From: a virus | Length of the DNA stretch: 39,392 nt | Strand: one strand, 5' to 3' | IMG/VR virus record: IMGVR_UViG_3300019867_000002 | Location: 1-39,392 of that record | Shown here: positions 15,707 to 24,456 of the stretch, piece after piece | How the letters are laid out: each line of letters opens with the position of its first letter | Position numbering within the stretch: the first letter of the stretch is position 1 | Notes under the pieces: generated by a model | The model's input: only the letters and a program-made list of their open reading frames with translations | Told to the model about the DNA's origin: nothing | Databases searched by the model: none | Program-made: the position numbers and the translations under genes

Positions 15707-17614
15707 CTATACTTTATTTATTTTAATATATTCTCCAATTGATTTTTCGCCTTCGGTAAAAGGTATTTTATTGCAAATGTAATATGCGTTTTCCTGTCTA
15801 AAAAAGAAAGGCTTTGTCAGGTCCATTCCAATAAAATCATTTTCTGTTAACGCTTGTGATATTGTATGAATACGAAAGTTAGTAAATATTCTTTGATACT
15901 CTGCGTAATTATTATAAACGGCTTCTTCAAACAATGTGTCCGTATTAATTCCAACCGGAACACTCGATACAATTGTTTCGTCATCCAACTTTTCAGAAAT
16001 GATTTTAAACGATCCTTCTAAATCATATTTACGGATAAAATAAAAACGCCCTGATAATCCTTTGTAATTAATTTCAACTGTTCCATCATTATCTTTTGCT
16101 TCTGTTTCCCAAATCTTATATTGATTAGTTGTGAATCCTGGAAACTGAGTAACTATCTTTTTATCCGGTGCATATATTTTAGACTGAGCAATTGTTTTTT
16201 CATCTTCAATATTTCTATTGTAAACATATAAATAACCGTCACCTTCTAAATCCGTATCAACATTACGTTTTAATCTAAAGACATTCTTTTGTGCATAATC
16301 ATTTGTGTAAATCTCATTTGTTCTCTCTACAAATGTATGTGACATATCCTGAGCATTAGAAAAATCAATTCGGCTGTCAAGAGTAATAAACTCAACTGTA
16401 TTTGTTTCACGATTTAATATTGGTGTTAATCCAGTTCGCCAGGTTATTTCTTTTACAAAGTCTTTAATTAAAAAATCTTTTAATTCATTCTGTAAAATAG
16501 TAGTCCCTAAATCTGTTTTTGAAATAATGAAATCAGTTTTATTATGATACCATTCATAGCAACGGTAATTCCTACCTCTGAATTGTAACGTTTGAGGCGA
16601 AAATATTCTAACCTCAATTATATCTCCTGCATTACATGTTTGATTGAAATTCATTGTGCGTTCATCTCCTACGGTATCGCTTTCTAAATAATTAGAAATC
16701 AAACTTTGCATTACAACACCATTCTTTAAAATACTTACGCTTACATCAACATTAGGATTGTAGTAATTTGGTCTACGATACTTAACATACATTTCAATTG
16801 CAAAATCAAAATTGTAAGAAGTTGTTTCTGGTATTAAATATTTCCAATCTGCAATCAAAGAGCCTTCAGTAATTATTTCAGTATCCCAAGTATAAAACTG
16901 GCTTGGCTGTGATACTCCGGCAACACTTAATATTTGCTGTGATAAATAAGGGTTCTTATGCAATGTTGCAACAGTTTCATTAACCTGACCTTCAGATACA
17001 TCTTTTGGATATGTCATATACAAACCATCCAAATAAGAAAGGTTAGTGTAGTCACAATTAAAATTAAATGTTGAAAATATTAATTCCCATAATTTACGAA
17101 CAGAAAAACAAGGTGCTAAATAATCAATATTTATTCCATCTTCAAAAATTGTTTTCCCTCCGTAATCAGCAATGATATATTTATAGTATTCGTTTGTAAA
17201 TGATGCAACAACAGTAGTTAAAAGTTTCTCGTGGTTAAAGTTGGTTAAATCTAAATCGTTACCCATTGTTTTATTTTCAATGGCTTTAAAAAAGTCAACC
17301 ATTCCATCTAGAATAGATCCTTTATAATTTGAATCCGTTCCAGAAACATTAAACCATCCTTTTGAAATTAAATCGAATCCGTTTACTTTTAACTGAGCAT
17401 CGTTTTTAATATATGGTATTTGGGAGCTATCACCTGATATTCCGAGCTGTTGCATTGCTACGGTATTTTGTGGTGTTTTCTCAAACTCAAACGAATTAGT
17501 AAAAGATACTGAAACCTGAGCCAAATCAAAAATATCAGCAATCTGTTTTGTAAACTTTATTTTAGTTTCAGACGGTAATTCAATTGGCTGATTGTTTATA
17601 ATTAATTCGACCAT
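15707..17614 (-). CDS. Large tail protein upstream of tape measure (tail hub/distal tail type)
   Basis: A 635-residue beta-rich protein. N-terminus: VELIINNQPIELP then FTKQIADIFDLAQVSVSFTNSFEFEKTP, a pattern I associate with Bacteroidota phage tail proteins that precede the tape measure. The middle has many aromatic beta strands, and the C-terminus mentions no catalytic motif. It overlaps the upstream tail gene by 13 bases and precedes the tape measure by 2 bases. The role as hub or distal-tail component is inferred from place and size. Confidence 0.6.
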   Translation of the reverse strand: MVELIINNQPIELPSETKIKFTKQIADIFDLAQVSVSFTNSFEFEKTPQNTVAMQQLGISGDSSQIPYIKNDAQLKVNGFDLISKGWFNVSGTDSNYKGSILDGMVDFFKAIENKTMGNDLDLTNFNHEKLLTTVVASFTNEYYKYIIADYGGKTIFEDGINIDYLAPCFSVRKLWELIFSTFNFNCDYTNLSYLDGLYMTYPKDVSEGQVNETVATLHKNPYLSQQILSVAGVSQPSQFYTWDTEIITEGSLIADWKYLIPETTSYNFDFAIEMYVKYRRPNYYNPNVDVSVSILKNGVVMQSLISNYLESDTVGDERTMNFNQTCNAGDIIEVRIFSPQTLQFRGRNYRCYEWYHNKTDFIISKTDLGTTILQNELKDFLIKDFVKEITWRTGLTPILNRETNTVEFITLDSRIDFSNAQDMSHTFVERTNEIYTNDYAQKNVFRLKRNVDTDLEGDGYLYVYNRNIEDEKTIAQSKIYAPDKKIVTQFPGFTTNQYKIWETEAKDNDGTVEINYKGLSGRFYFIRKYDLEGSFKIISEKLDDETIVSSVPVGINTDTLFEEAVYNNYAEYQRIFTNFRIHTISQALTENDFIGMDLTKPFFFRQENAYYICNKIPFTEGEKSIGEYIKINKV

Positions 17615-18468
17615 AACAAAGAAGGATTGTATCTGTAATTAAGATCAATGTTTATATTTACTGCGTATACTTTTTTAATATTATCATATTCATTTGAATT
17701 TGACTTCATGAATATTTTTTCCCATGATGCATTTCTATATGCGTAAACATCCGGAGAATCGATTATATCTAAAGCATATTGACGGTATTCTTTTGGTATC
17801 TTAGAATATATTTGCAAGTCATTATCTGATTCACTGCCTAAATCAACCATGTTATTCGAACCATTAATAACGTATCCCAAAGGAGTGTTTGAGTTCTTCT
17901 TAGTATAGCTTTCAAATAACCAATAACTATAACCGCCGTTTTGGTTTAAGAATTTAATATAAACATTATTGCAACCTTTAATTCTTTTATAATCAATTCC
18001 GGTAGGATCTAAATCCGCTAAATTTTGCTGCTGAATAACATAACCTGATGATAAGAAATAATCATAAACAGGAAATCCTGACCATACAGGTAATTTTTCC
18101 GAAAGTCTTAGCGTTTGATTAGGAGATATTGTTTGATTAACTTCATTTACTCTTTTTCCGCCACGTACAAAGTCTTTAACGAAAGTGATATTTGTACCGT
18201 CATTTGCTGTAATTGATATTTGAATCTTAGTTGAATTGTTTGTAGCTCCGTTTGGAATATCAAATAAGCTTTTTACAACGCTTTGAATGTTTACGAATGC
18301 ATTATCATTAGGATCAGCATAAGCAATAAACTGAGTGCTTATTTTAGCGTTAGATAAATTTTGAAATATAAGTTTAAAATATACAACATCTTCATCGGCA
18401 TTAATATTAAACCAAATCTCGTTGTTAATTAAATAACCGTTACTGTTTAAATCATGCGAAATTGTCAT
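17602..18468 (-). CDS. Tail-associated protein, beta-rich
   Basis: A 288-residue, strand-rich protein (INNEIWFNINADEDVVYFKLIF at the start) with conserved-looking aromatic and Asn residues and one Cys (KGCNNVYIKFLN). It lies in the tail module between the HK97-gp10-like protein and the large hub-like protein, overlapping both. It is probably a structural part of the tail tip. No enzyme motif is seen. Confidence 0.55.
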   Translation of the reverse strand: MTISHDLNSNGYLINNEIWFNINADEDVVYFKLIFQNLSNAKISTQFIAYADPNDNAFVNIQSVVKSLFDIPNGATNNSTKIQISITANDGTNITFVKDFVRGGKRVNEVNQTISPNQTLRLSEKLPVWSGFPVYDYFLSSGYVIQQQNLADLDPTGIDYKRIKGCNNVYIKFLNQNGGYSYWLFESYTKKNSNTPLGYVINGSNNMVDLGSESDNDLQIYSKIPKEYRQYALDIIDSPDVYAYRNASWEKIFMKSNSNEYDNIKKVYAVNINIDLNYRYNPSLLWSN

Positions 18469-18919
18469 GTATTTGCTTTTTTAATATTTTACTTATTTTC
18501 AAAGAATAAAAAGTTCCTATTTGTTCGATTATGTAAGCTTTACATTCAGGACTATTTAACACATCTAACAAATCTGTTCCGTCTGGATAGTATTCCGTAC
18601 CTTCATTCTTAATCTTCTGCGCAATTGCAAATGCAATTCCTTTTGCTTCTGGTCCGTTTATTCCAAACTTCGCATTTACCCAAGTTATTAACGGTGCTAT
18701 CGGTGGCATTTTACCCGGCTTTCTTCCGTTGACTAACCAATACGTATAATCAAAACCCCATATTTCGCCATTGCCATTATTAACACGTGGTTCAAGCGCA
18801 TCTATCCAAGCTCCCGTCGCATTCATCCCTAACGAAATAAACTTAGGAATCAAAAAAACATCGATAACGTGTTGCATTATCTCAATTATTTTTTCATCAG
18901 GTATTTTAGGGATTTCCAT
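18452..18919 (-). CDS. Neck/tail-completion protein, HK97 gp10-like
   Basis: A 155-residue protein. I place the start at the ATG 18917-18919 because it overlaps the upstream stop as TAATG; the longer reading starts at TTG and overlaps more. It has the helical start, then ATGAWIDALEPRV, a YTYWLVNGRKPGKMPP turn and LITWVNAKFG, then KGIAFAIAQKIKNEG. This resembles HK97 gp10-type minor tail or head-tail joining proteins. It lies between the terminase side and the tail genes. Confidence 0.65.
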   Translation of the reverse strand: MEIPKIPDEKIIEIMQHVIDVFLIPKFISLGMNATGAWIDALEPRVNNGNGEIWGFDYTYWLVNGRKPGKMPPIAPLITWVNAKFGINGPEAKGIAFAIAQKIKNEGTEYYPDGTDLLDVLNSPECKAYIIEQIGTFYSLKISKILKKQIHDNFA

Positions 18920-19410
18920 TATATTACTTGTGTAAATGTGTATTGAATACGCCAACCATTATAAACATTGTCTAAATAATTATGAACCATTGTAGCGTTT
19001 GTCAAATCTACATTAACATTGGTCTGCCCTAGTATCTCACAAGTATCTAAAATATTATCACACGATAAACATTCTTTGATAGGCAAAAATATTTCTTCCC
19101 ATTTACTTTCCTCAATTGGACGACCTTTAATTTCATTATAATTATTTACTCCTAAAGGCGATTGCTTAGCAACCCACAAAGTAAATGTGTCAATGCAAGT
19201 ATGTGAGGTAATTAATCCTGATGTTGCTCTAACAATATTTTCACGAAATCCAATGTCCGTAATCCAAACTTGAACACAACAAGGATCTTCTGTTTGATTA
19301 GTGTTTGATTGGCTTTGAACTAAAGGTGCTGAAAACTCAAAGCATAATCCGCATTTATCAGATTCATTCCATAAATCTACTTGGTCTTTCCAAAATTTAA
19401 CGATGTCCAT
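18919..19410 (-). CDS. Probable tail protein, 163 residues
   Basis: This soluble alpha/beta protein has seven Cys, including CGLC near residue 20, PCC near 44 and CLSC near 115. Such repeated Cys pairs could bind metal. It directly precedes the gp10-like gene (TAATG overlap), so a tail-terminator or neck role is the natural guess. I do not recognise a family. Confidence 0.55.
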   Translation of the reverse strand: MDIVKFWKDQVDLWNESDKCGLCFEFSAPLVQSQSNTNQTEDPCCVQVWITDIGFRENIVRATSGLITSHTCIDTFTLWVAKQSPLGVNNYNEIKGRPIEESKWEEIFLPIKECLSCDNILDTCEILGQTNVNVDLTNATMVHNYLDNVYNGWRIQYTFTQVI

Positions 19411-19412
19411 AG

Positions 19413-19559
19413 TTACGACTGTTTTACTTTAAATCCTTTATATTTACCTCTAACAAATAAATGCTTATGTTCTTTATAAATACTTTTTGATAACAAAAGA
19501 ATAGTATCTTTAGGGTAATTATTAGGCAGCATTTTAATATGTTCGTCAAGTATATTCAT
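19413..19559 (-). CDS. Small basic protein, 48 residues
   Basis: ATG at 19557-19559, stop TAA at 19413-19415. It fills the gap between the 163- and 174-residue genes with 1-2 base spacing. Lys-rich, with a KHLFVRGKYKGFKVKQ end. The tight fit and lack of internal stops support a real gene. Function unknown. Confidence 0.6.
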   Translation of the reverse strand: MNILDEHIKMLPNNYPKDTILLLSKSIYKEHKHLFVRGKYKGFKVKQS

Positions 19560-19560
19560 G

Positions 19561-20085
19561 CTATTTTTGTTTTGCTAATTTCTTTTCTATTTCACTTTTC
19601 ACAACCTCCATGTACTGTTTGTCAAAAACAACATTATAAGGCAATTCACGAATTAAATCGTATTTTAATATATCGCCTTTTGCTAAATTATCCAAAGTAT
19701 TCATTAAACCAAACTGATCTAACTTATTTATCCCCGCTTGCAATAATTTAACATCAGGATCAGAACGCAAATATGTTGATTCTAATTCACGAATCGTTTT
19801 CATTTCGTCAATGAGCCATAAAATAAAGCTCATAGCTTGATTAACTTCTATTTTCTGAACGTCTGATAAGAACACGTATTGTTTTCTGTCATGAAGCATT
19901 AAATAAAACAATTGTTCGAAATCGTTCTTAGCGAATAAATCCGGAAGCGTTTCTTTTAATAATCCCCATTTTAAATATATAAGGCTTTCGAAGTCAAAGT
20001 TAAACAATTTTGAATTACGTTTACCGTTCTTTATCAGAAAGTTGAAATCATCCTGCGAAATTTGAGATAGTTTTTGGTTTAGCAT
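19561..20085 (-). CDS. Unknown protein in terminase-tail interval, helical
   Basis: A 174-residue, mostly helical protein rich in Leu, Lys and Asp, with two or three helical blocks (QISQDDFNFLIKNGKR; MSFILWLIDEMKTIRELE). It sits between the large terminase and the tail genes. In other siphoviruses tail assembly chaperones precede the tape measure, but a frameshift product is not evident here. Function unassigned. Confidence 0.55.
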   Translation of the reverse strand: MLNQKLSQISQDDFNFLIKNGKRNSKLFNFDFESLIYLKWGLLKETLPDLFAKNDFEQLFYLMLHDRKQYVFLSDVQKIEVNQAMSFILWLIDEMKTIRELESTYLRSDPDVKLLQAGINKLDQFGLMNTLDNLAKGDILKYDLIRELPYNVVFDKQYMEVVKSEIEKKLAKQK

Positions 20086-20088
20086 AAG

Positions 20089-20331
20089 TTACAATCCTTT
20101 ACGCATAATATCTTCTGTAGTGTATTCAACGCCAGTTTCACTATGTATTTCAGTAAATCCTTTGCTTCTTTCAACAATTAAAATACTTTTAGAAACTGAA
20201 CACATTTCATTTAACAATTCGTGTGTTGAATCATCTATTTTAATATTTGCTGTAAATGTATGTTTGTATTCGGGTCTACAAGGTTTGTCTATAATATCCC
20301 TGCCTTTTGACATAGTTGTAAATAATTGCAT
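20089..20331 (-). CDS. Unknown protein, 80 residues
   Basis: It starts at ATG 20329-20331; the later ATG at 20311-20313 (codon 7) is an alternative. Composition is soluble, with RDIIDKPCRPEYKHTFTANIKIDD then a helical part. It lies just downstream of the large terminase in the same operon. No motif recognised. Confidence 0.55.
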   Translation of the reverse strand: MQLFTTMSKGRDIIDKPCRPEYKHTFTANIKIDDSTHELLNEMCSVSKSILIVERSKGFTEIHSETGVEYTTEDIMRKGL

Positions 20332-20346
20332 AGTTTTATTTTTAGG

Positions 20347-21567
20347 TTAATCAATTACCCCCCCGCCAGAACGTTTTACTTTTGGTTTTAATGAATCCTG
20401 TTCGTTTATATATCGCATGGGGTCAATGCAATGATTATAAGCATCGATAGGAACATTTATATTTTTACCGTCTTTTGATTTAATCCAACAGTATTTTCTA
20501 AGTTCATTAATTAAATTTAAGCTTCTGGCAGTTACTAAGAACTCTTCTTTCTGTAAATTCTGAATACCAAATTTAATAGAATCCGCTCCTTTAACCGCTC
20601 CGACAATATCCACCTGATAACCTTTAATTTCTGTTATTGATTTAGGTTCTGAGCTATCCGCAACTATTTTACGTTTAAAATCTTTCTTAACAAGTTTTGC
20701 AATATCTCCGTTAGTCAATCCTTTCTCATAAAGTATTTCATCGTACACCGGAACGCCTTGATATAAATATTTATCTATACATGTTGTTGGGTCGTTTGTA
20801 AAACCAAAATCCAAACCAGAGCGAATGTATTTTGAATCTTCAGGTAAGTTATCAATTATTTTCCAGTTGGTAAATATAACTCCCTCTAAGTTTCCAATCT
20901 CCCCATAAATATAAACTCTACACCAGTTCGCCCAATATTCTGATTTAATGTTTTTTTCTTCGAATATTTTTGGATTAGGCAAATTAGGATTAAAGAAGGC
21001 TTTTTCTTTTTTCTCTATTAAATCTTCTAAAGTTTCTGGACTTAATCCCTCGTTATCTTCATAAGTCAATAAAAGGAACTCACTTGTTTTTGATGTTAAT
21101 ACTTCTTCATGAACCCAAAACTTATTGTCAGGATTAAAATCAATCCAAGTTTCTTTTGAACGAATCATTAAGGCATCTGCAATTTCGAATGGGATATGAT
21201 TTGCTTCATTCAAAAACAATATATCTCTCTTTCCGCTTGATTTAGCTTTACCTACTGAATCAAAACTTTTAAATTGTATTCTGCTACCAGATGAAAAAGT
21301 ATAGGTTAAATTTGAAGCATTCCAATGTTTTTCAATCCAACGATTAGTATCAAACATAAAAGCTTTAAAAATATCTAAAGCTCCTTCTTTAACCGCTGGT
21401 AATGTTTCCGCAACTACGGTTGCTTTTAATCTTGGTTCTTTAATTAATTTGTCAGTTATAACAGGGAGTATTCCATAAGTTTTTCCTCCACTTGTTCCGC
21501 CTTGAACAACTTTCTTACGGGCTTTCATTGCCCTAAGTTTTTTTATAGCGGTTGTATGTTTAAACAT
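20347..21567 (-). CDS. terL: Terminase large subunit
   Basis: This packaging motor ATPase and headful/cos nuclease has 406 residues. Walker A is GGTSGGKT (23-30); Walker B is DILFLNEA (115-122) with Glu121. The RNase H-like nuclease has acidic residues D253 (GLDFG), D304 (VADSSEP) and D382 (HCIDPMRY). This matches the phage terminase family with Terminase_3/6-type C-terminal nuclease. It is preceded by the small subunit. The C-terminus has a G-rich codon run (SGGGVID). Confidence 0.95.
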   Translation of the reverse strand: MFKHTTAIKKLRAMKARKKVVQGGTSGGKTYGILPVITDKLIKEPRLKATVVAETLPAVKEGALDIFKAFMFDTNRWIEKHWNASNLTYTFSSGSRIQFKSFDSVGKAKSSGKRDILFLNEANHIPFEIADALMIRSKETWIDFNPDNKFWVHEEVLTSKTSEFLLLTYEDNEGLSPETLEDLIEKKEKAFFNPNLPNPKIFEEKNIKSEYWANWCRVYIYGEIGNLEGVIFTNWKIIDNLPEDSKYIRSGLDFGFTNDPTTCIDKYLYQGVPVYDEILYEKGLTNGDIAKLVKKDFKRKIVADSSEPKSITEIKGYQVDIVGAVKGADSIKFGIQNLQKEEFLVTARSLNLINELRKYCWIKSKDGKNINVPIDAYNHCIDPMRYINEQDSLKPKVKRSGGGVID

Positions 21568-21571
21568 AGGA

Positions 21572-21970
21572 TTAAAACAATGGCTGTTCTTTTATTTCGG
21601 TTACTTCTGATTTTTCTGCAAGTCCGTTTAAACGTTGGGTAATTGATGGATTGTAAACCCCTAAAAGTCCGCCTGTAATTTGATTTGATCGTATTTCTTT
21701 CTTAATGTGCGAACAGATAGTAACGAAGTCATCATAATAACCATCTTTATTGTCAAAATATTGATTAACGCATCCGTGATTATTGTAACAATATACTTCG
21801 AATCCCTCCATTGTATAAGGTAGTTTCATAGGGTCCTCTTTTCGCTCTCCTTCTTTTCCTACGTATTGAACTTTTGTCCATTCAAAAGCTTCTTGCTTAA
21901 GACTTTCTTTATAAGAAGTCCAAACAATTTCTAATTCTTCTGGTGCTTTAAAAATTCTTGATGGATGCAT
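21572..21970 (-). CDS. terS: Terminase small subunit
   Basis: This 132-residue protein binds phage DNA and hands it to the large subunit. The block YCYNNHGCVNQYFDN, then FVTICSHIKKEIRSNQI, then GLLGVYNPSITQRLNGL is typical of the gp3/DNA-packaging small-subunit family in Bacteroidota phages. The start overlaps the upstream 54-residue gene as TAATG, and the stop is 4 bases before terL. Confidence 0.85.
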   Translation of the reverse strand: MHPSRIFKAPEELEIVWTSYKESLKQEAFEWTKVQYVGKEGERKEDPMKLPYTMEGFEVYCYNNHGCVNQYFDNKDGYYDDFVTICSHIKKEIRSNQITGGLLGVYNPSITQRLNGLAEKSEVTEIKEQPLF

Positions 21971-22134
21971 TACTTTTTAATTATTGATAATACTTCAGCT
22001 AACTGATATTTTTCGAATGATAATATTTCTTTTGCTCGTTCTTCTGAACAGTCAAATTCTTGATTCTTTAATCTTTTTACTTCGGCTTTAGTATCGTGAA
22101 AATTAGCCAAAACTTTTAATGTTACTGTTTTCAT
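21970..22134 (-). CDS. Small protein between glycosyltransferase and terS
   Basis: A 54-residue protein; ATG at 22132-22134, stop 21970-21972. It overlaps the glycosyltransferase stop (ATGA) and the terS start (TAATG), so it is tightly coupled on both sides. Helical, with Lys/Glu pairs (TKAEVKRLKNQEF; KAEVLS-like end) and a single Cys. Function unknown. Confidence 0.65.
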   Translation of the reverse strand: MKTVTLKVLANFHDTKAEVKRLKNQEFDCSEERAKEILSFEKYQLAEVLSIIKK

Positions 22135-23084
22135 GATTCAAGTAAATTAATCCAATGTTCTTCTTTACCCAATTCTTCAAACTCAGGAACAACCGGAATA
22201 TTATTTAATATTTCTTCAAAGTTTATATTCTGCATATCGAACGGAACAATGTAACCGTTAACACCGTGTTTAATTTGTTCGTTACCGGATGCGAAAGGCG
22301 TTATGATACATGGTGTTTTAACCTGCATTGCTTCATAAACTGAATAAGCGAATCCCTCAGTATCTGAAAGCTGTACTAAATAATCCGCTTTATTAATTTC
22401 TTTGAACGGTTCTCGTGTAACTCCTTTAAAAATTACGTTAGGACAATTCTTAAACCATGAAACAACCTGGTTTGCAAAACTATGCGTTGTGTTTCCATAA
22501 ACATTCCAAATGTACGGTATTTTTTTTGAATCTAATTGTTGCGCTAACTGAAGTATTCTTTTAAATCCTTTCTCGCCCGACAACCTACTCATAGTAACCA
22601 AATGTAAAACATCGTTTTTAAGCTTAGTTTCTAACTTGATCGAGTTATCTAGTAGATTATAAATTATAGCATCGCATTTGTAAGGTGTAACTTCTTCAAA
22701 AGCCTGTTTTACTATTTCGCCAACGCAAACATGATGTGTTGTTTTTTCATGTTTAATGTATTTGAAATTCCAATTTGAAATAACGTGTCTAAAGTCAGCG
22801 TGACAAACCTGGATTATTTTTTCTGCTTCTATATTGTTATAAGGCGAATATCCCCATGCGGTAGAATTTACAAAGTAATCGAAAATATAAGTTTCTTTTT
22901 TATCTATTTTAATTACATTAACGTAATCAGAAATTTCAAACAATAAATTATAGTCCTCTACGAAATCAAAAATAAGTGTGACATCGTAATGCTTTGACAT
23001 TCTTTTGCAGAAGTTCTCAACGAACCGCTCAACTCCGCCAATTTTATTGTAGTTGCTAATATAGATTCCTAACGTTTTACTCAT
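22131..23084 (-). CDS. Glycosyltransferase, GT-B fold, GT4-like
   Basis: A 317-residue protein. It has an N-terminal Rossmann half with GG at 16-17 (NKIGGVERFVENF), and a C-terminal donor half with SRLSGEKG (166-173) and the E-x7-E motif E243/E251 in DTEGFAYSVYEAM. These are the marks of retaining GT4-type enzymes that use a nucleotide-activated sugar. It is the first gene of the late unit, straight after the leaderless promoter and upstream of terS. Targets could be virion proteins, phage DNA bases or host surface glycans; the sequence does not tell. The start codon is fixed by the conserved first strand near the N-terminus. Confidence 0.88.
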   Translation of the reverse strand: MSKTLGIYISNYNKIGGVERFVENFCKRMSKHYDVTLIFDFVEDYNLLFEISDYVNVIKIDKKETYIFDYFVNSTAWGYSPYNNIEAEKIIQVCHADFRHVISNWNFKYIKHEKTTHHVCVGEIVKQAFEEVTPYKCDAIIYNLLDNSIKLETKLKNDVLHLVTMSRLSGEKGFKRILQLAQQLDSKKIPYIWNVYGNTTHSFANQVVSWFKNCPNVIFKGVTREPFKEINKADYLVQLSDTEGFAYSVYEAMQVKTPCIITPFASGNEQIKHGVNGYIVPFDMQNINFEEILNNIPVVPEFEELGKEEHWINLLES

Positions 23085-23088
23085 ACCC

Positions 23089-23119
23089 CAAAATTACACA
23101 ATCAAATCGTAAAAAGCAA
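23089..23119 (-). promoter_or_regulatory. Late promoter, near-leaderless
   Basis: On the minus strand: TTG (23117-23119), 20 bases, then TAATTTTG (23089-23096), a full match to TAnnTTTG. Only four bases (GGGT) separate it from the ATG at 23084, so transcription should begin at or next to the start codon. Its upstream element overlaps the T-tract of the preceding terminator. Confidence 0.7.
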
Positions 23120-23141
23120 AAAACACGTAACTAAACGTGTT
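23117..23141 (-). terminator. Intrinsic terminator before the late genes
   Basis: A perfect 7-base-pair stem (23122-23128 with 23135-23141, AACACGT) with a 6-base loop, followed on the minus strand by a T-run. It ends the accessory unit (25935 to 23230). The T-tract shares bases with the upstream element of the late promoter. Confidence 0.7.
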
Positions 23142-23229
23142 AATTTATCGTTAGACTGTATTTTCATGACCCCTGTGATTTCGTTCGCTTTCATAATCTA
23201 CTTTATTTGTAATTCGTATTTGGGTTTTG

Positions 23230-23451
23230 TTAGTCGGGTATTGGCATCCAACGAACAATATCACTTAATTCATAATCATCTTGACGATACCAATCATTAA
23301 AATCTGAACCATCAATAAAACCCGAATATAAAACAGCAATAAATGTTTCTCCTTTAGAATCCTGAGCAATAACTTTCTCGCTTCTTAATCCATCCCAATT
23401 GCCTCTTTCTGTGCATATCGGATTTTTATCTTTTGTATAACTCCATTCCAT
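23230..23451 (-). CDS. DUF551-like protein
   Basis: A 73-residue protein; the end VRWMPIPD and the preceding pattern (VIAQDSKGETFIAVLYSGF) fit the DUF551 family of small phage proteins, whose function is unknown. It is the last gene before terminator 23117-23141. Confidence 0.6.
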   Translation of the reverse strand: MEWSYTKDKNPICTERGNWDGLRSEKVIAQDSKGETFIAVLYSGFIDGSDFNDWYRQDDYELSDIVRWMPIPD

Positions 23452-23469
23452 CCCTAATAATTTACTTGG

Positions 23470-23736
23470 TCAAATTGTTGTTGCTTTTTTGATTAGTTGT
23501 TCCAGTTGTACAAATAAATCTTCATTTATATGCTCTTTTGCTATAGAATTTATATTACTAAATTTAATAAGCATTTCCAACATTTCACGAGCGCATAAAG
23601 TCAAATTAACATTATGTTCAGCATCTTCTCCATAAGCCTGAAATATTGTTTCATTTCCCGATGCAATGATAAAAGGAACGCCCATTGTTTTTGCATCCAT
23701 TTTATACCACTCTCCTTTTGTTCCTTTAAATTCCAT
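23470..23736 (-). CDS. Unknown protein, 88 residues
   Basis: It begins MEFKGTKGEWY, a start seen in small proteins of Bacteroidota phages. Soluble; helical C-terminal half (CAREMLEMLIKFSNINSIAKEHI). It precedes the DUF551-like gene. No function assigned. Confidence 0.55.
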   Translation of the reverse strand: MEFKGTKGEWYKMDAKTMGVPFIIASGNETIFQAYGEDAEHNVNLTLCAREMLEMLIKFSNINSIAKEHINEDLFVQLEQLIKKATTI

Positions 23737-23738
23737 AA

Positions 23739-23930
23739 TTACAGTTTTATTTTAAATATATTATAAACGTAAGCGAATATAGCCAAAACCAAAATGATAG
23801 TCAATACATCACTTTGAATCGATACACTCGGCATCAAAGATTGACAATGCGGGTTATTCATTCTACTTGGCACCGCTTCACGCCAACACTTAGTAAAAGG
23901 CTTTTGGCATTCTGAGAATTTTTCGTTCAT
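23739..23930 (-). CDS. Single-pass membrane protein, 63 residues
   Basis: A polar, Cys-containing N-terminal half (SECQKPFTKCW) is followed by one membrane segment at about 42-58 (VLTIILVLAIFAYVYNIF). It overlaps the upstream gene by 4 bases (ATGA). It may act at the inner membrane during infection; function unknown. Confidence 0.55.
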   Translation of the reverse strand: MNEKFSECQKPFTKCWREAVPSRMNNPHCQSLMPSVSIQSDVLTIILVLAIFAYVYNIFKIKL

Positions 23931-24346
23931 AATCCTATTTGTTTTTGTGCGGTTGGGGTTAGTTCTAAATTGTATGGAATCAAATCTTCTATTGTTTTAT
24001 TTTTCCAAAATTCAGGATAATTTATAGTAGATAGTGATTTAGATATTATTACGATATTGTACGAACCTTCATGTTTAGCTTCTACGTATTCTATTCCTTC
24101 AAACAAAACACGTTCTTTTGCTTTTTTGTATTCTCTCATATATTTATTTGAATGAGTATAAATCGGAGCAGAACCCGGATGCAATAAAGGATCATTTTCT
24201 AAATCACAAGGTACAAACATCCATAGTTCTAGGTTTTGCCTACAGAACTTAACAAATTTTATATGTAAATTCCATTTTCCTGCGGAATTAATCTGCAAAG
24301 AATCTAAGAAATAAGAATGTTCAGGTATTGAAATAAGCCGATCCAT
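23927..24346 (-). CDS. Unknown protein, 139 residues
   Basis: I chose the ATG at 24344-24346 because it overlaps the upstream stop as TAATG; an ATG three codons earlier also exists. Mixed alpha/beta protein with SFYFLDSLQI-like start and a Lys/Glu helical centre. No known motif. Confidence 0.5.
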   Translation of the reverse strand: MDRLISIPEHSYFLDSLQINSAGKWNLHIKFVKFCRQNLELWMFVPCDLENDPLLHPGSAPIYTHSNKYMREYKKAKERVLFEGIEYVEAKHEGSYNIVIISKSLSTINYPEFWKNKTIEDLIPYNLELTPTAQKQIGL

Positions 24347-24450
24347 TACTTCCATTGTAGATTAGGAAATAATACTCTCCATAAAATAACTCCTGTGATT
24401 GCTACGGCAAATAAAATATATCCTCCGTAATTGTAAATAAATGTTTTCAT
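24346..24450 (-). CDS. Tiny single-pass membrane protein, 34 residues
   Basis: ATG at 24448-24450, stop 24346-24348. One membrane segment (GGYILFAVAITGVILWRVLF). It is coupled to the downstream gene (TAATG), which supports translation. It lies in the accessory unit with another single-pass protein at 23739-23930. Confidence 0.55.
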   Translation of the reverse strand: MKTFIYNYGGYILFAVAITGVILWRVLFPNLQWK

Positions 24451-24456
24451 AATTTC

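Noticed and set aside
23100-23192. 30-residue minus-strand frame before the late promoter
   Set aside because: It is crossed by the terminator hairpin at 23117-23141 and shows no protein-like pattern.
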